Origin: Arabidopsis thaliana
Taxonomy: Eukaryota; Streptophyta; Magnoliopsida; Brassicales; Brassicaceae
Reading direction: 5' to 3'
DNA length: 64,000 nucleotides
Assembly: GCF_000001735.4 (NCBI RefSeq)
Contig: NC_003074.8
Span: 10,478,101-10,542,100 of the forward strand
Shown here: positions 34,024-43,910 of the stretch, piece by piece
Position numbering within the stretch: the first letter of the stretch is position 1
Layout: each line of letters starts with the position of its first letter
Translations under genes and position numbers: made by a program
Notes under the pieces: model-generated
Told to the model about the DNA's origin: nothing
Seen by the model: the letters and a program-made list of their open reading frames with translations, nothing else
Databases searched by the model: none

Positions 34024-34957
34024 ATGCTCAGTTTTCTGTCTAGAGTCAACACCGTTTCTCTCTTTGTTTTGTTATTATCTCTGTCCGATGCTTTCTGTTC
34101 GATTTTGATTCTAGGTCAGTTCATCAAGAATATTATGGGAATCTGGAGCTATATGGGGAAAACATCAGTATTCATATTTGGTCTTGGATTCTACACTTGT
34201 AAGTCGCTATAAAGGATCTCCGGGTCATTGAATAGTTTATGATTGTATTTGTACTGTTTTAGTCTTTTGGAAATTAAGCCTGATCAGTGTGTTATTGTCG
34301 TTCTTTCAGATGCTGCTTTATTCTCTAACTCAGATAATAAGGTAAACACATTGATCTCAAATCCCAATAATGCTCTTTAGCTTTTGTAAAAATACTATCA
34401 TCGTTGATTGAATTTCTCATGTTTCAGATGCTTATGACTCAGTTGGAATCCTTCAAAGAGGTAAACAAGCAAGAAATTGTGTTAATATTTTTAAAGGATA
34501 CAAAATGTTTTTTTAATGTGTCTACTCGAAATTTCTTATGTTTCAGACGGTTAAGGTTCAAATGGAGTCGTTTACAGAGGTAAAAGCAAGAGATTGTGTT
34601 GTGTTAAAATTGTTTGATCTTTAAAGACATAAAATAGTTATAGTTGATCTCGAATGTCTTGTCATGTTTCAGCCATCTAAAGCTCAAATGGCTAAGTATA
34701 GAGAAATGGAACAAAAGATGGAAGCTAAGTATAGAGAAATGGAAAATAAGTTGGACAATCTTGTGAAGGTAAGAAACCAAGTAATTGTTGTTAATACATC
34801 AAAAGTTTGCTTCTTTGATTGATTTTGAAGGGAGGCGATTATGTTTGATTTATAATGTCTTCTTCTTATGTTTCAGTTGTCTATGACTCAAATCTCCGAG
34901 TTGAAAGTAACTAGAGAGAAGTGTTGCAATGATTTCTGGAAATCAAGAAGTACATAG
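34024..34957 (+). CDS. Six-exon small membrane/coiled-coil protein of unknown function (149 aa)
   Basis: Exons 34,024-34,198, 34,310-34,341, 34,428-34,460, 34,547-34,579, 34,673-34,768 and 34,877-34,957 join without a frame break and end at TAG. All introns are GT/AG, and most 3' splice sites read ATGTTTCAG. The first about 60 residues hold two hydrophobic segments (VSLFVLLLSLSDAFCSILIL and a later one near TSVFIFGLGFYT), so the N-terminus is probably a signal anchor. The rest is polar and helix-forming: 11-residue blocks MLMTQLESFKE, TVKVQMESFTE and PSKAQMAKYRE, then MEAKYREMENKLDNLVK. The two 33-nt exons are in phase and similar to each other, as if formed by exon duplication. I do not recognise a family. 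Its position suggests the gene between CSLC4 and peroxidase 31. Confidence 0.75.
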
Positions 34958-35053
34958 AGGAATTTCATGAGGGAATGGATCAGAAGAAACAATCTAATTA
35001 AATTAGGCCTTTTATGAGTTGTTTTCTGTTGTTATGAAAAAGTCTTTTATAAG

Positions 35054-35106
35054 TGATCAATGAATTTGTTGTTCAAAAAAAAAAAAAAAAATTGATCAAT
35101 GAATTT
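35054..35106 (+). mobile_element. Minimal retroposon footprint (25-bp insert, 14-bp target repeat)
   Basis: TGATCAATGAATTT at 35,054-35,067 and 35,093-35,106 flanks GTTGTTC plus an A-run. Exact 14-bp direct repeats around a stub with poly(A) fit an almost completely 5'-truncated retroposition. It lies just downstream of the small coiled-coil gene, probably in its 3' UTR or 3' flank. Confidence 0.7.
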
Positions 35107-35191
35107 AAGTGATTTCTTCTTCTCTGTCTCTATATTCTTGCTCAACCTTGTTCTATGTATGTTTGTTTTGACCGTGTGTATGAATCTTAAT

Positions 35192-35243
35192 GCTATCTAA
35201 CTTCTCTTTTTTTTTTTTTTCGGGTCGCTATCTAACTTCTCTT
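35192..35243 (-). mobile_element. Minimal retroposon footprint, antisense (17-bp target repeat)
   Basis: GCTATCTAACTTCTCTT at 35,192-35,208 and 35,227-35,243 flanks a T-run and CGGGTC, i.e. GACCCG plus poly(A) on the minus strand. The 17-bp repeat is exact. It lies 86 bp from a similar footprint in the opposite orientation. Confidence 0.7.
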
Positions 35244-35244
35244 A

Positions 35245-35955
35245 TAGATGCTAAATTGAGTAGAGTCCACTTAGGGATAGTCGATTAGATATTCGGACGC
35301 ATCAAGCTTTGCCAACAATGAAGCGATCTGTTGAACTTAAAGCAACCAAAACCTCGATCTATCAAAGCTGAAATGATAAGGAATCAGTTCCATTGCACTT
35401 TCTCACTTACTACCAAAAAACTTATCTTGTCTCTAAATAAAAGCTTCACGCAAATCACTGAGCTTAACACTGGCCAACTCAATGTCCATTATCTAATTTT
35501 TCAATAAATCCGAGAAGGAGTTAAAGATAATAATAGTAAGTTTCTCTGTTTTGATCTTTGTTGCCTTTATGGGGATGTATCTATAATCAAAGGTTTTTTT
35601 TCTTCTTTTCTTTTCTTTCTAATGTCTAAGTGAAAACCCACTTCCTTCACCAGTTCAACGGCTAACTCGAGTGGTCACACCTCCAGCCTCCCTGCCGGGT
35701 AAAAACCACCTTCATCTCCAACCACACCGGCTCCACCACTACTCCACTAGTTATGCTAAAAGGTAAACAAAAATATATTATGTTTTGATAGGTCTCAATC
35801 AAAAGCTATGGATTAATCAACATATCATTTCTATTTGGTAGTTAAATCTGACTTTATTGATACATATATAGACAAATACCAACACCTAAAAATTTAAAGA
35901 AAAATACAGAGAATATGAACATGAATTTCAAAAGCAAATCGTAAACATAATTATA
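35245..35955. other. Gene-free spacer
   Basis: No supported gene. A somewhat GC-richer stretch at about 35,640-35,760 (CCTCCAGCCTCCCTGCCGGG) looks like a degenerate fragment of former coding or repeat DNA, but no frame is open. Confidence 0.4.
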
Positions 35956-35961
35956 TTAGAA

Positions 35962-36323
35962 TGTCCCACATCTTTGAGCATTATATAAAAGATGTAGCAA
36001 TTCTTAACTCTTGAACTAGCTTTTGGAATAAGTTAGGCCACATTCCTAATATGGTATCAGAGAGTCAGGTTGGCCCAACAAATAAATTCCCACAAAAATG
36101 GTTTTCCATCTATGTGGTCCATACAAGTGGCATGTCTTTTTGTATTTCCGAGATGTTGGGCTTGGACTGTTTCCCGCTGGACCGTTTTCCACTCACATCT
36201 GGAGTAAGCTTATTAGAATGTCCCACATCGCTTGAGATTAAAATTTTTGGACATTATATAAAAAATGTGGCAATCTTTAACTTTTGAGATAACTTGTGGA
36301 TTAAGTTAGGTCACATTCCTAAT
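35962..36323 (+). mobile_element. TRIM-like miniature LTR retroelement
   Basis: Two direct repeats of about 90-105 bp, each beginning TGTCCCACATC and ending near CACATTCCTAATA, lie at about 35,962-36,051 and 36,219-36,323. Each contains a TATATAAAA box. The first is followed at once by TGGTATCAGAG (36,052-36,062), a tRNA-Met primer-binding site. The interior is only about 165 bp and has no coding capacity, which is the design of terminal-repeat retrotransposons in miniature. The two repeats have diverged clearly, so it is old. I could not confirm a target duplication. Confidence 0.7.
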
Positions 36324-36329
36324 AGTAAT

Positions 36330-36540
36330 ATCACGTACAAACAAAAACCTTAACTCGAATGGGCATGTAACATTGTATATGAGCCCATCATGTTTCTTCA
36401 TCAAGTAACAAATATTGACCTTCAACTAAAACAATATACATGAAATTAACTAGGATTGGTCGAATGCTGTTTCTAGACTGATGAATCCAACCTCCGTATT
36501 TAAAAAAAAAAAAAAATATATATATTATTGCTTTTAATCC
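36330..36540. other. Spacer between TRIM-like element and GC-richer fragment
   Basis: AT-rich, ending in a short A-run at about 36,500. No gene is seen. Confidence 0.4.
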
Positions 36541-36920
36541 CAAAATGGGCACACGAAACGAGATACAACGGCGGAGAACGGATACAAAACGAAAAGAACA
36601 CCGGCGACGAAACCTAAATCTGAGATTTGAACGGTCTGGAAGGAAGCAACAAGAAAACACATCTACTAGCTCTGGCGATTGCAAGGGAGACTACTTTGCG
36701 GCTTCGCAAACGACGACAAGCTCAAAGAGGAGTAATCAGATCCGCCTTTCAGAAGAAGCCGCCGCTAAGCCTGAACCTGTAACTTCCCTTCCAGAATAAA
36801 CCGAAACAAGACAACCACTACCTGAACCCCGAGTCCCCGACCTAGCAACCCGAAATAACGCGCTCTAACCCTCAGATTTGTCACCGTCAACCTAAGAATC
36901 CTCCAACCTCCATATTGGTT
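36541..36920 (+). other. GC-richer relic, possible transposon or gene fragment
   Basis: An open frame at 36,545-36,799 gives 84 very basic residues (MGTRNEIQRRRTDTKRKEHR). The sequence is G/A/C-rich, with an ACC- and GAG-heavy style like the equally unexplained segment at about 54,330-54,540. It has no recognised domain and no gene structure. I think both are remnants of a repeat rather than genes. Confidence 0.3.
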
Positions 36921-36924
36921 CTCC

Positions 36925-39580
36925 TTGGTCCTAAATACAAATAATAATGAGACTGTGAATTTCTAGTCATCAGTGAATGATTTACTAAAAATTGTAAACA
37001 ATTTAATTTTGATATTAGTACAAATTGACGAATATAGAGATGATCAATACTTTGTTAAACCATGGAAAATTAAAATAATTTCTTTAAATATTTGGTTTGT
37101 AGTCAACTCTTTTATGATTTTGACGGCCGAGTTCAATACAATGTTCCACAATGTGGGTCCAATAAATCACATGCTTCATAAGAATATCACAACTGTGGTC
37201 TACCTATATAAACACAAATTTTCCTATCCTTCAATTTATTATTCTTATAAATTAACGTGTTTTCTTATAACCAAACTACGTGCGATAATCTAGGATTCTA
37301 CAATCAACGGGTTAGTCCAAAAAAGTTAAGAATGTAAGATGTATCTAACAAAAATTTATGTCAACTTCGATTACCATCATCACCAGCATATTATCATCAT
37401 ATCAAATTATATATGTTCGGTGTGAAACAAAGAAACAAACATGAAAAAGAAAAAAGAAAAGAATGGTTGGTACAAAAAATCAACATAATATATCTTCAAA
37501 TATTTCAGCCTAAACAATTATTTAGTTTTAAATATGTTTTTCACATTTTTATTAATATTTGTATTCCCTCTTAATTAGATGGAAAACAAAGAAAGACAGA
37601 AGCATTGTTGGATTTTCTTCACTGTCGAATGTCGATTTCATTTCGATATTTTGGACAATTCCAGTTGTATTTTGCTGTTTTTCTTCTATTTGGGTATTTA
37701 CAAACACAAAATAACAATTCTTAACAAAAACCCAAGACGCCTCTATATTATCATTCAGCACCGACATTATACAAAATTAGAGAATCACAAATATATTTTA
37801 ATTCTTAATGCGGTGATTATTATATAGAATCGTCACATAGATATTTGGACAGCCATTATAGCCCAAAAACTTTTTCTTAAACTTAGTGCTTAGTATATTA
37901 TGATTTAGGGGACAATTCCGTTATTATTTCTGCATAGGTAAAGTAATCATATATTTGTTTAAACTACCGGTACAATTTAAACTTTAAAATAATGTAAAAT
38001 ATGTAGTTTTTTTCAAGGCCAAAACAAACGTTTCTTTTTGTAATTGTTCAACACAAGTTGATTCACAATCGAAATAATTTATGTGCGAAAACTCAGTTAA
38101 TAGTTGTGAAATATTACTTCAAAAAACACTGGTAAATTGGTAATGCGTGTCTTCTGAAATTATTATGATGCCACTTGATTAATATTAGATTATTCCTAAG
38201 TGAGACATTTCTCTTTGATATTGGTGACATAATTTTATCTAGGCTTCAATATATATATATATATGGTCAAATTCATTCAATATATTTCTTTCAATGAAAG
38301 TTGTCGTTTCTATGTTTATAAATTTATTTTATGTATATATGATTATTCTTTACTTATAGTTTATTTACGTTCAACTTACTCTTTTATATTTGTGTCGTTA
38401 TTTATGTATATTCAAGTAAACAAAGAATTATACAAAAGGTTGTCTTTTTGACACATTTTAACTCATAGCAAAATATATTTCAAAAGTAGAAACATATGTT
38501 CATGTTCAATCTCCACGGATCGAATATGGGTAAAGTCGGAAATCGGCATAGTACGTGTAAGACTGTAGAGTCGAAAAAAAAACAGAGAAAGTGAGACTTT
38601 TCATGTCATATAACATGTAAATGATTTTTTTTATAAAACCCATCCATATCGTATATGCTGGATTACCGAATCGCCACGTAAAATTAAATTAATCAAACAA
38701 AAATGAAAAATCCATGAGACTTTGTGGAGATTGCTTCACTGTCTTCTCCGCGTGGATGAGAGATCAATAACACATACAAAAAAAGAGTTTAGGCTGCATG
38801 TGAACTACGTAATGTCCGTCAATTTCTCTGTTTCGCCAATTTTTGCTATTAACTTAATTTATTTACACCAATAATTGAACTAAACACATGCATTATCATT
38901 TATGTAATATCCCTATATGCACACATAGCAAATTCTGTTTTTAGTAACTTCCTTTCCTAAACCAATACGGCAATACCGCTTATTAGTTTTGCCTTTACCC
39001 AAACATATGAATGTTTTCTTTACCTCAATCAAATTTCACCTAAATCTCTATATAGAATGTTGTACTAGGTTTTTAGTTTATAAATAATAGGCATTTTGAT
39101 GATCTTACATTTCTGATAAATAATTACACTGGCCTCTCTCTTTTGTTTTTGAAGTAAAAAATATTTTGGAAAATTACCATTTGATCTTCAAATTAGTAAT
39201 TAGCGAACGCATTTTCGCCAAATAACTATACACTATTTTATAAAATCATACAATTTAACGTTTGTCATCAAAGTTATTTACTTAAATATGACCAAAATTT
39301 TGTTATCTAACTAACTACATCTTATAAATAATGGAAATTTCTGCTAAACCGAATTAAAAATAATCTAAATTTTGGATTAGTTTTTCATTTTCTGGTTATC
39401 CAACTATTTTTGTAAAATTTCTTAAATATAACCCATTACAAGACACTTTTCTTTCTGGTTTGGCTCGAAATTTCACCGATTCAAATCTAAATCTTTAGTA
39501 CGTAAACCGGTCTACATTAAATAAACCAATCCATATACTGTAATTAAAGTTACACAAGTAAACCGGATCCAACCTAAGAC
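36925..39580. other. Gene-free AT-rich region
   Basis: About 2.65 kb with only AT-driven short frames. It contains a short (TA)n run at about 38,250-38,266. No repeat family or RNA gene was recognised. Confidence 0.55.
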
Positions 39581-39588
39581 CATCTCTA

Positions 39589-39843
39589 TTGGGGGTATCT
39601 CATAAGAGTTTCTCATAATTAAAAAAATAAAAATAATGAAAATGAAGGAAAGAGAGTGTAGAAAGTTTCTCACTTGAAAAACTCTGAGATACTCTTTACA
39701 ACCCATTGTGACAATTCTCATCTTACTATTGGTTTAATTTTTTAACAAAAATAATTTTTTTAATCAAATAATCAAATTATAATATAATATTAAATTTTTT
39801 TTGTTCGAAAAATTTTGTGGGTTTATCATGGATGGAAATGCCC
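39589..39843. mobile_element. Possible PIF/Harbinger-type MITE just upstream of the peroxidase gene
   Basis: The left edge GACCATCTCTATTGGGGG and the right edge TGGATGGAAATGCCC read as imperfect inverted termini of the GGGCATCTCCAATGG style common in Arabidopsis MITEs. The interior is AT-rich and non-coding. A clean 3-bp target duplication is not visible. Confidence 0.35.
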
Positions 39844-39951
39844 TATGCTTTGACCTTACACACATCCCCGTGATTGGTGTGGACCGTACATCGGCGCGTG
39901 AACTCCACTGTCCCTCCCACTTACTTCATCTCCTTCCATATAATCCCAAAC

Positions 39952-39980
39952 CCCCCTCTCTCTCTCTCTCTCTTCTCAAC
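39952..39980 (+). promoter_or_regulatory. CT-rich leader tract of the peroxidase gene
   Basis: CCCCCCTCTCTCTCTCTCTC lies directly before the start codon. Such pyrimidine tracts are frequent in plant 5' leaders. The nearby CATATAATC (about 39,938) is too close to the ATG to be a convincing TATA box. Confidence 0.4.
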
Positions 39981-39981
39981 A

Positions 39982-40932
39982 ATGGCTTCACTCAAATCTC
40001 TCTTCCTCCTCTTCCTCTTCTTCTTCACAGCTCAATCTCGCTTAACCACAAACTTCTACTCAAAAACATGCCCAAGATTCCTCGACATCATCCGTGACAC
40101 AATCACAAACAAACAAATCACTAATCCCACCACCGCAGCCGCCGTTATCCGTCTCTTCTTCCACGACTGTTTCCCTAACGGCTGCGACGCCTCCGTCCTC
40201 ATCTCCTCCACCGCCTTCAACACCGCAGAACGTGACTCTTCCATCAACCTCTCACTCCCCGGAGACGGTTTCGACGTCATTGTCCGAGCCAAAACAGCTC
40301 TCGAACTCGCTTGTCCCAACACAGTTTCTTGCTCAGACATCATCTCCGTCGCAACACGTGATCTTCTAATCACCGTCGGTGGTCCTTACTACGACGTTTT
40401 CCTCGGCCGTCGTGATTCAAGAACGTCGAAATCTTCTCTTTTAACCGATCTTCTTCCTCTTCCTTCCACACCAATCTCTAAAATCATTCAACAGTTTGAA
40501 TCAAAAGGTTTCACTGTTCAAGAAATGGTTGCTCTTAGTGGAGCACATTCTATAGGGTTTTCACATTGTAAAGAGTTTGTGGGTCGGGTGGGTCGGAATA
40601 ATACCGGGTATAACCCGAGATTCGCAGTGGCTTTGAAGAAAGCTTGTGCTAATTACCCTAAAGATCCGACTATCTCTGTGTTTAATGATATTATGACTCC
40701 TAATAAGTTTGATAATATGTATTATCAGAATCTTAAAAAGGGTCTTGGGTTACTTGAATCGGATCATGGATTATATTCTGACCCTAGAACCAGATATTTT
40801 GTTGATCTTTATGCTAAGAATCAAGATCTGTTTTTCAAAGATTTTGCTAAAGCTATGCAGAAGTTGAGTCTTTTTGGTATACAGACTGGTAGAAGAGGAG
40901 AGATCCGAAGAAGGTGCGATGCTATTAATTGA
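39982..40932 (+). CDS. PER31: Class III secretory peroxidase (peroxidase 31)
   Basis: A single-exon frame of 316 residues starts MASLKSLFLLFLFFFTAQSR. The hydrophobic N-terminus is a signal peptide, with cleavage near residue 19-20. Distal Arg57 and His61 lie in RLFFHDC, followed by CDASVL with calcium-binding Asp. Proximal His189 lies in VALSGAHSIGFSHC. Conserved Cys pairs (30, 63, 68, 111, 117, 196 and more) are present. Class III peroxidases use H2O2 to oxidise phenolics in the wall and apoplast and can make or consume reactive oxygen. The frame is open 36 codons further upstream, but that extension lacks a secretion signal. The ATG at 39,982 follows a CT-rich leader and gives the canonical protein. 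The absence of introns fits peroxidase 31 as remembered. Confidence 0.97.
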   Translation: MASLKSLFLLFLFFFTAQSRLTTNFYSKTCPRFLDIIRDTITNKQITNPTTAAAVIRLFFHDCFPNGCDASVLISSTAFNTAERDSSINLSLPGDGFDVIVRAKTALELACPNTVSCSDIISVATRDLLITVGGPYYDVFLGRRDSRTSKSSLLTDLLPLPSTPISKIIQQFESKGFTVQEMVALSGAHSIGFSHCKEFVGRVGRNNTGYNPRFAVALKKACANYPKDPTISVFNDIMTPNKFDNMYYQNLKKGLGLLESDHGLYSDPRTRYFVDLYAKNQDLFFKDFAKAMQKLSLFGIQTGRRGEIRRRCDAIN

Positions 40933-41270
40933 GTTTATGTTTTTAATTTATTTAATTTTTGGGTTATATTGGATTGTGAATCTTCTGAGTTATTACACTC
41001 ATATGTTTTTGTGTAATGTAAAAGATATATGGTTGATTGTTCTAATTAAGAGATTGGTTTTGGTACAAAGATTGTTAACCTTTGTGCAGAGATTGAATTT
41101 GATGATTATGTAAAGGAAATGTTCTGCATTTCAGCTCTAAAATTTGAGTCCGGTTCAGTGAGAGTAAACCAAACTGAAGTAGTTGTAGTTTGAGTTTGGT
41201 AATCATTCATTAGTGGCTGATTGATAATTAATATGTTGGTTGAGATAAGAGATGTGATTTAATGGATACG

Positions 41271-41400
41271 GAGTTGGTAGCTCAACGAGTGAACTTTTGG
41301 AATCTGGAGCATCTAGGGGGTTTAGAGTTTGAGCACCACCAACAATAAAGAGAGATTTACATTACAATGGAAACCTTCTTTCTTCGATCTAATTAACTAT
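41271..41400 (+). mobile_element. Probable tRNA-derived SINE remnant
   Basis: GGTAGCTCAACGAGTGA resembles a pol III A box. About 45 bp later AGAGTTTGAGCACC resembles a B box. The spacing fits a tRNA, but no acceptor stem or anticodon arm folds properly, so it is not a functional tRNA. The end and target repeats are not clear. Confidence 0.45.
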
Positions 41401-41704
41401 ATTTGTGGTTTCTTGTTGGAAAAGATTATAGTTTTTGGCCCATATACAAAAATTAGGCCTTGGTTTCTGGTAAAGTTGTAAATTTCTAGTGTTTTATTTA
41501 TATCTTGTGACAGAATGTGGTATGCTATTTGTGTGCATTTGAAAAATGGATCAGTTACAAGTAGTCACACAATCAAGCCCAAACCTAGTTATTAGTCCTC
41601 CTTCATCTCGGCTCAGACACAAGTCCAGTTTTGTCGGTTCTTAGAAAGAGTCTTAAGAGCACCCTCAATGGTAGTTGTTTAATAGAAAGAAACTCTAGAA
41701 GCTC

Positions 41705-41923
41705 TTAGAGCACCATTATTGATAATTGCTTAGGTTAATTCTTAGAAAACTTTGGTTATGAATTTAATGTTTTTAATCATATATTTGTTAAGAGAGTCTC
41801 TTATATAAGAGACAAATTGAAGTTTTCTTAGTTTTTGTTTCAGAAATTTTAAAATTAATTCATAAAAAGTTCTAAGAACTAAGTTAAGAGTAATCTAAGA
41901 CACTAGCAATAATGATGCTCTTA
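41705..41923. mobile_element. MITE with 14-bp inverted ends and TTA target duplication
   Basis: The element spans 41,708-41,920 (213 bp), bounded by TTA on both sides. Its left end GAGCACCATTATTG and right end CAATAATGATGCTC are inverted repeats with one mismatch, and similarity continues inward. A 3-bp TTA duplication is typical of PIF/Harbinger elements. There is no coding. A truncated relative of the same terminus (GAGCACCCTCAATGG) lies immediately to the left, at about 41,657. Confidence 0.8.
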
Positions 41924-41924
41924 G

Positions 41925-42484
41925 CACAATATCACAAAAGCTCTTAGCACATGGCCTAGCACGATATCGAATAGAGCCTGTTGCGTAGAAATCTATGGAT
42001 ACAATAACTTCTTCATTGTTACTATTGCGGGCGAGCTAGTGAACATTTTCGTGCAAGCTAATGGGATAGCGGAACATTTTCAGACACCTCGATGATCTTA
42101 TAAAAGAACGAGTCGGTTCTCGGGTCAAGATGGGTTAATTGTTTTTTATATTGGACTAAAGTAATAATATAGCCCACGAGTTTCTGAAACAGAAGAAACA
42201 TAAAGATAAAAGTCTGAATTTATTCATAACAAATAGGCCTAAATGGGCCTAGAAACATCTAAAACCGCGTTACGTGTAAAAAGGAAAAAATCCAAATAAA
42301 GAAAACTTAAAAATGACAACCAAAAGAAAAATCCAACTTGGACGCTGGCTTCGTCTCTAAGTCAGCCCCAACCTCTATATATATATAGAATCAAGAACAC
42401 AAGAAATATAGAACAACAACAACAACAACAAGAAGAACACACGAATAAGAAGAAAAAGAAGAAGAAGAAGAAGAAGAGAAGCTT
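41925..42484. other. Upstream region of SAP12
   Basis: No coding signal. TATATATATAG at about 42,377 is a plausible TATA box. The leader is CAA- and GAA-rich (AACAACAACAACAACAAGAA), ending in the start codon at 42,485. Confidence 0.5.
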
Positions 42485-43123
42485 ATGGCAGGAGGAGGAA
42501 CAGAAGCGTTTCCTGATCTTGGAGAGCATTGCCAAGACCCTGATTGCAAATTACTCGATTTTCTCCCTTTTACTTGCGACGGCTGCAAATTGGTAAGAGC
42601 TTTTTCTCAGAAACTTTCAATTTTTTTCTACAACTGAATGTTTCTTGATTGAGAAGTTTTGTGTGTGAAGGTGTTTTGTTTGGAGCATAGATCATACAAG
42701 TCACATAACTGTCCGAAATCCGATCATGGGAGCAGAACGGTTTCCATCTGTGAAACATGTTCAATAGCGATTGAAACAACTGGTTTTGATGAAAAAGGAA
42801 TCAAATCTTTGCTTGAGAAACACGAAAGATCCGGAGATTGTGATCCAAACAAGAAAAAGAAACCAACGTGTCCTGTAAAACGTTGCAAAGAGATTCTGAC
42901 TTTTGCGAATAACCTTACTTGCAAATATTGTGGAGTCAAGTTCTGTTTGAAACACCGGTTTCCGACAGATCATGTCTGTAACAAGAAGATCATTAATACC
43001 GCGGGAACAAGCTCGAGGTGGAACGAGAGGTTTATGGAAGCTTTGAGTTTAAGAAACCAGAAAGGGTGTGGAAGAGGGAGCTCTGTTTCATCAAAATCTT
43101 CACCATCAGTTAGATCGTTTTAG
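42485..43123 (+). CDS. SAP12: AN1-type zinc-finger stress-associated protein 12
   Basis: Two exons, 42,485-42,592 and 42,671-43,123, joined over a 78-bp GT/AG intron, give 186 residues, the remembered length of Arabidopsis SAP12 (PMZ). Exon 1 begins [20 protein letters not shown] and holds the first zinc ligands. The first AN1 finger continues in exon 2 ([16 protein letters not shown]). A second AN1 finger follows ([30 protein letters not shown]). Stress-associated proteins with AN1 fingers are induced by cold, salt and other stresses and are thought to act in redox-sensitive or ubiquitin-related signalling. A purely open frame would begin inside the intron at 42,659, and that start is wrong. 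Confidence 0.96.
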
Positions 43124-43559
43124 TTTCTTCTCTTGTAACAATAGTTTGCATCAACCAATTCCTTCTTTATGTTCTCATGTATTTTCCATTGTTTGCAAGA
43201 AAGAAGATTAATATTTTCATGAGTAATATTTCGTAAGAGAAGGAAGAAGAATGTTTTTATTAATATTAACTTCATTGGGAAGTTTCTTCTAAATTTTTAG
43301 ATTCGGTTTTGGGTCCAATTTTTTGGGTCGGTTCCAATACTCAGTAAGAAGACTACTTAGAAAATGTAAATGTGGTGCAGTGTCTGTAATCTAGATTGCA
43401 TATACATTGAAGAACCCAAAGATTGAATTGTTGTTCGTATGGCTTAAATGAGGTAATGCTGAAATCGATTTGTGAACAAAAGAGAATATGTGATTAATAT
43501 CATTAACATAATACTCAATTTTGCTGTACGCTAATCGACATTTGTTTCAAATGGACCGA

Positions 43560-43902
43560 TATAGCTATGGTTGAAGAGATGGAAGAGGTTGAGAGTGTTG
43601 TTTACAAGACACAAGTAGATGTGTGATCCTTAGAGAAAGGTTTATATGATGTGGGAGCTGAGATGGAGAGTCTAGCAGGTGAGACACGCACATGTGTGAC
43701 CATATCAAGTAGCTATGGAAATGAGATTGAAGTCATCAAAGCATTTTTAAAAGGATGTGAGAAGGAGATTGGAGAGCTCAAAGCCATGAACTTTTGTAGT
43801 AAGAAAGAGATTCAATCTCGACGTTACTTCAAAAATTTTATCGGGTGTAGTTTAGTTATGGTTTGTAGTCTATGTTTTCATCTTTTAAGTATGAAAAGTT
43901 AG
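43560..43902 (+). pseudogene. Unidentified helical open frame, probably a gene relic
   Basis: An 83-residue frame (43,651-43,902) starts MGAEMESLAGETRTCVTISS and ends in a hydrophobic stretch. A related frame with a stop precedes it (VEEMEEVESVVYKT at about 43,563). The content is Glu/Lys-rich and helical, then membrane-like. I do not recognise the family, and the stop between the pieces suggests decay. Confidence 0.3.
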
Positions 43903-43910
43903 TATGAGTT

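Noticed and set aside
37100-39500. Several 60-106-residue frames in AT-rich intergenic DNA
   Set aside because: Phe/Ile/Tyr/Lys-rich composition typical of chance frames in AT-rich DNA, with no splice structure or domain.
39874-39981. Upstream in-frame ATG giving a 352-residue peroxidase
   Set aside because: The extra 36 residues hide the signal peptide and are not family-like. The ATG at 39,982 gives the canonical secreted protein.
41271-41345. tRNA gene
   Set aside because: A and B boxes are recognisable, but no acceptor stem or anticodon arm can be formed. SINE remnant preferred.
42659-42670. SAP12 start inside the intron
   Set aside because: The frame opens in the intron. The true first exon at 42,485 supplies the missing zinc ligands and the remembered length.
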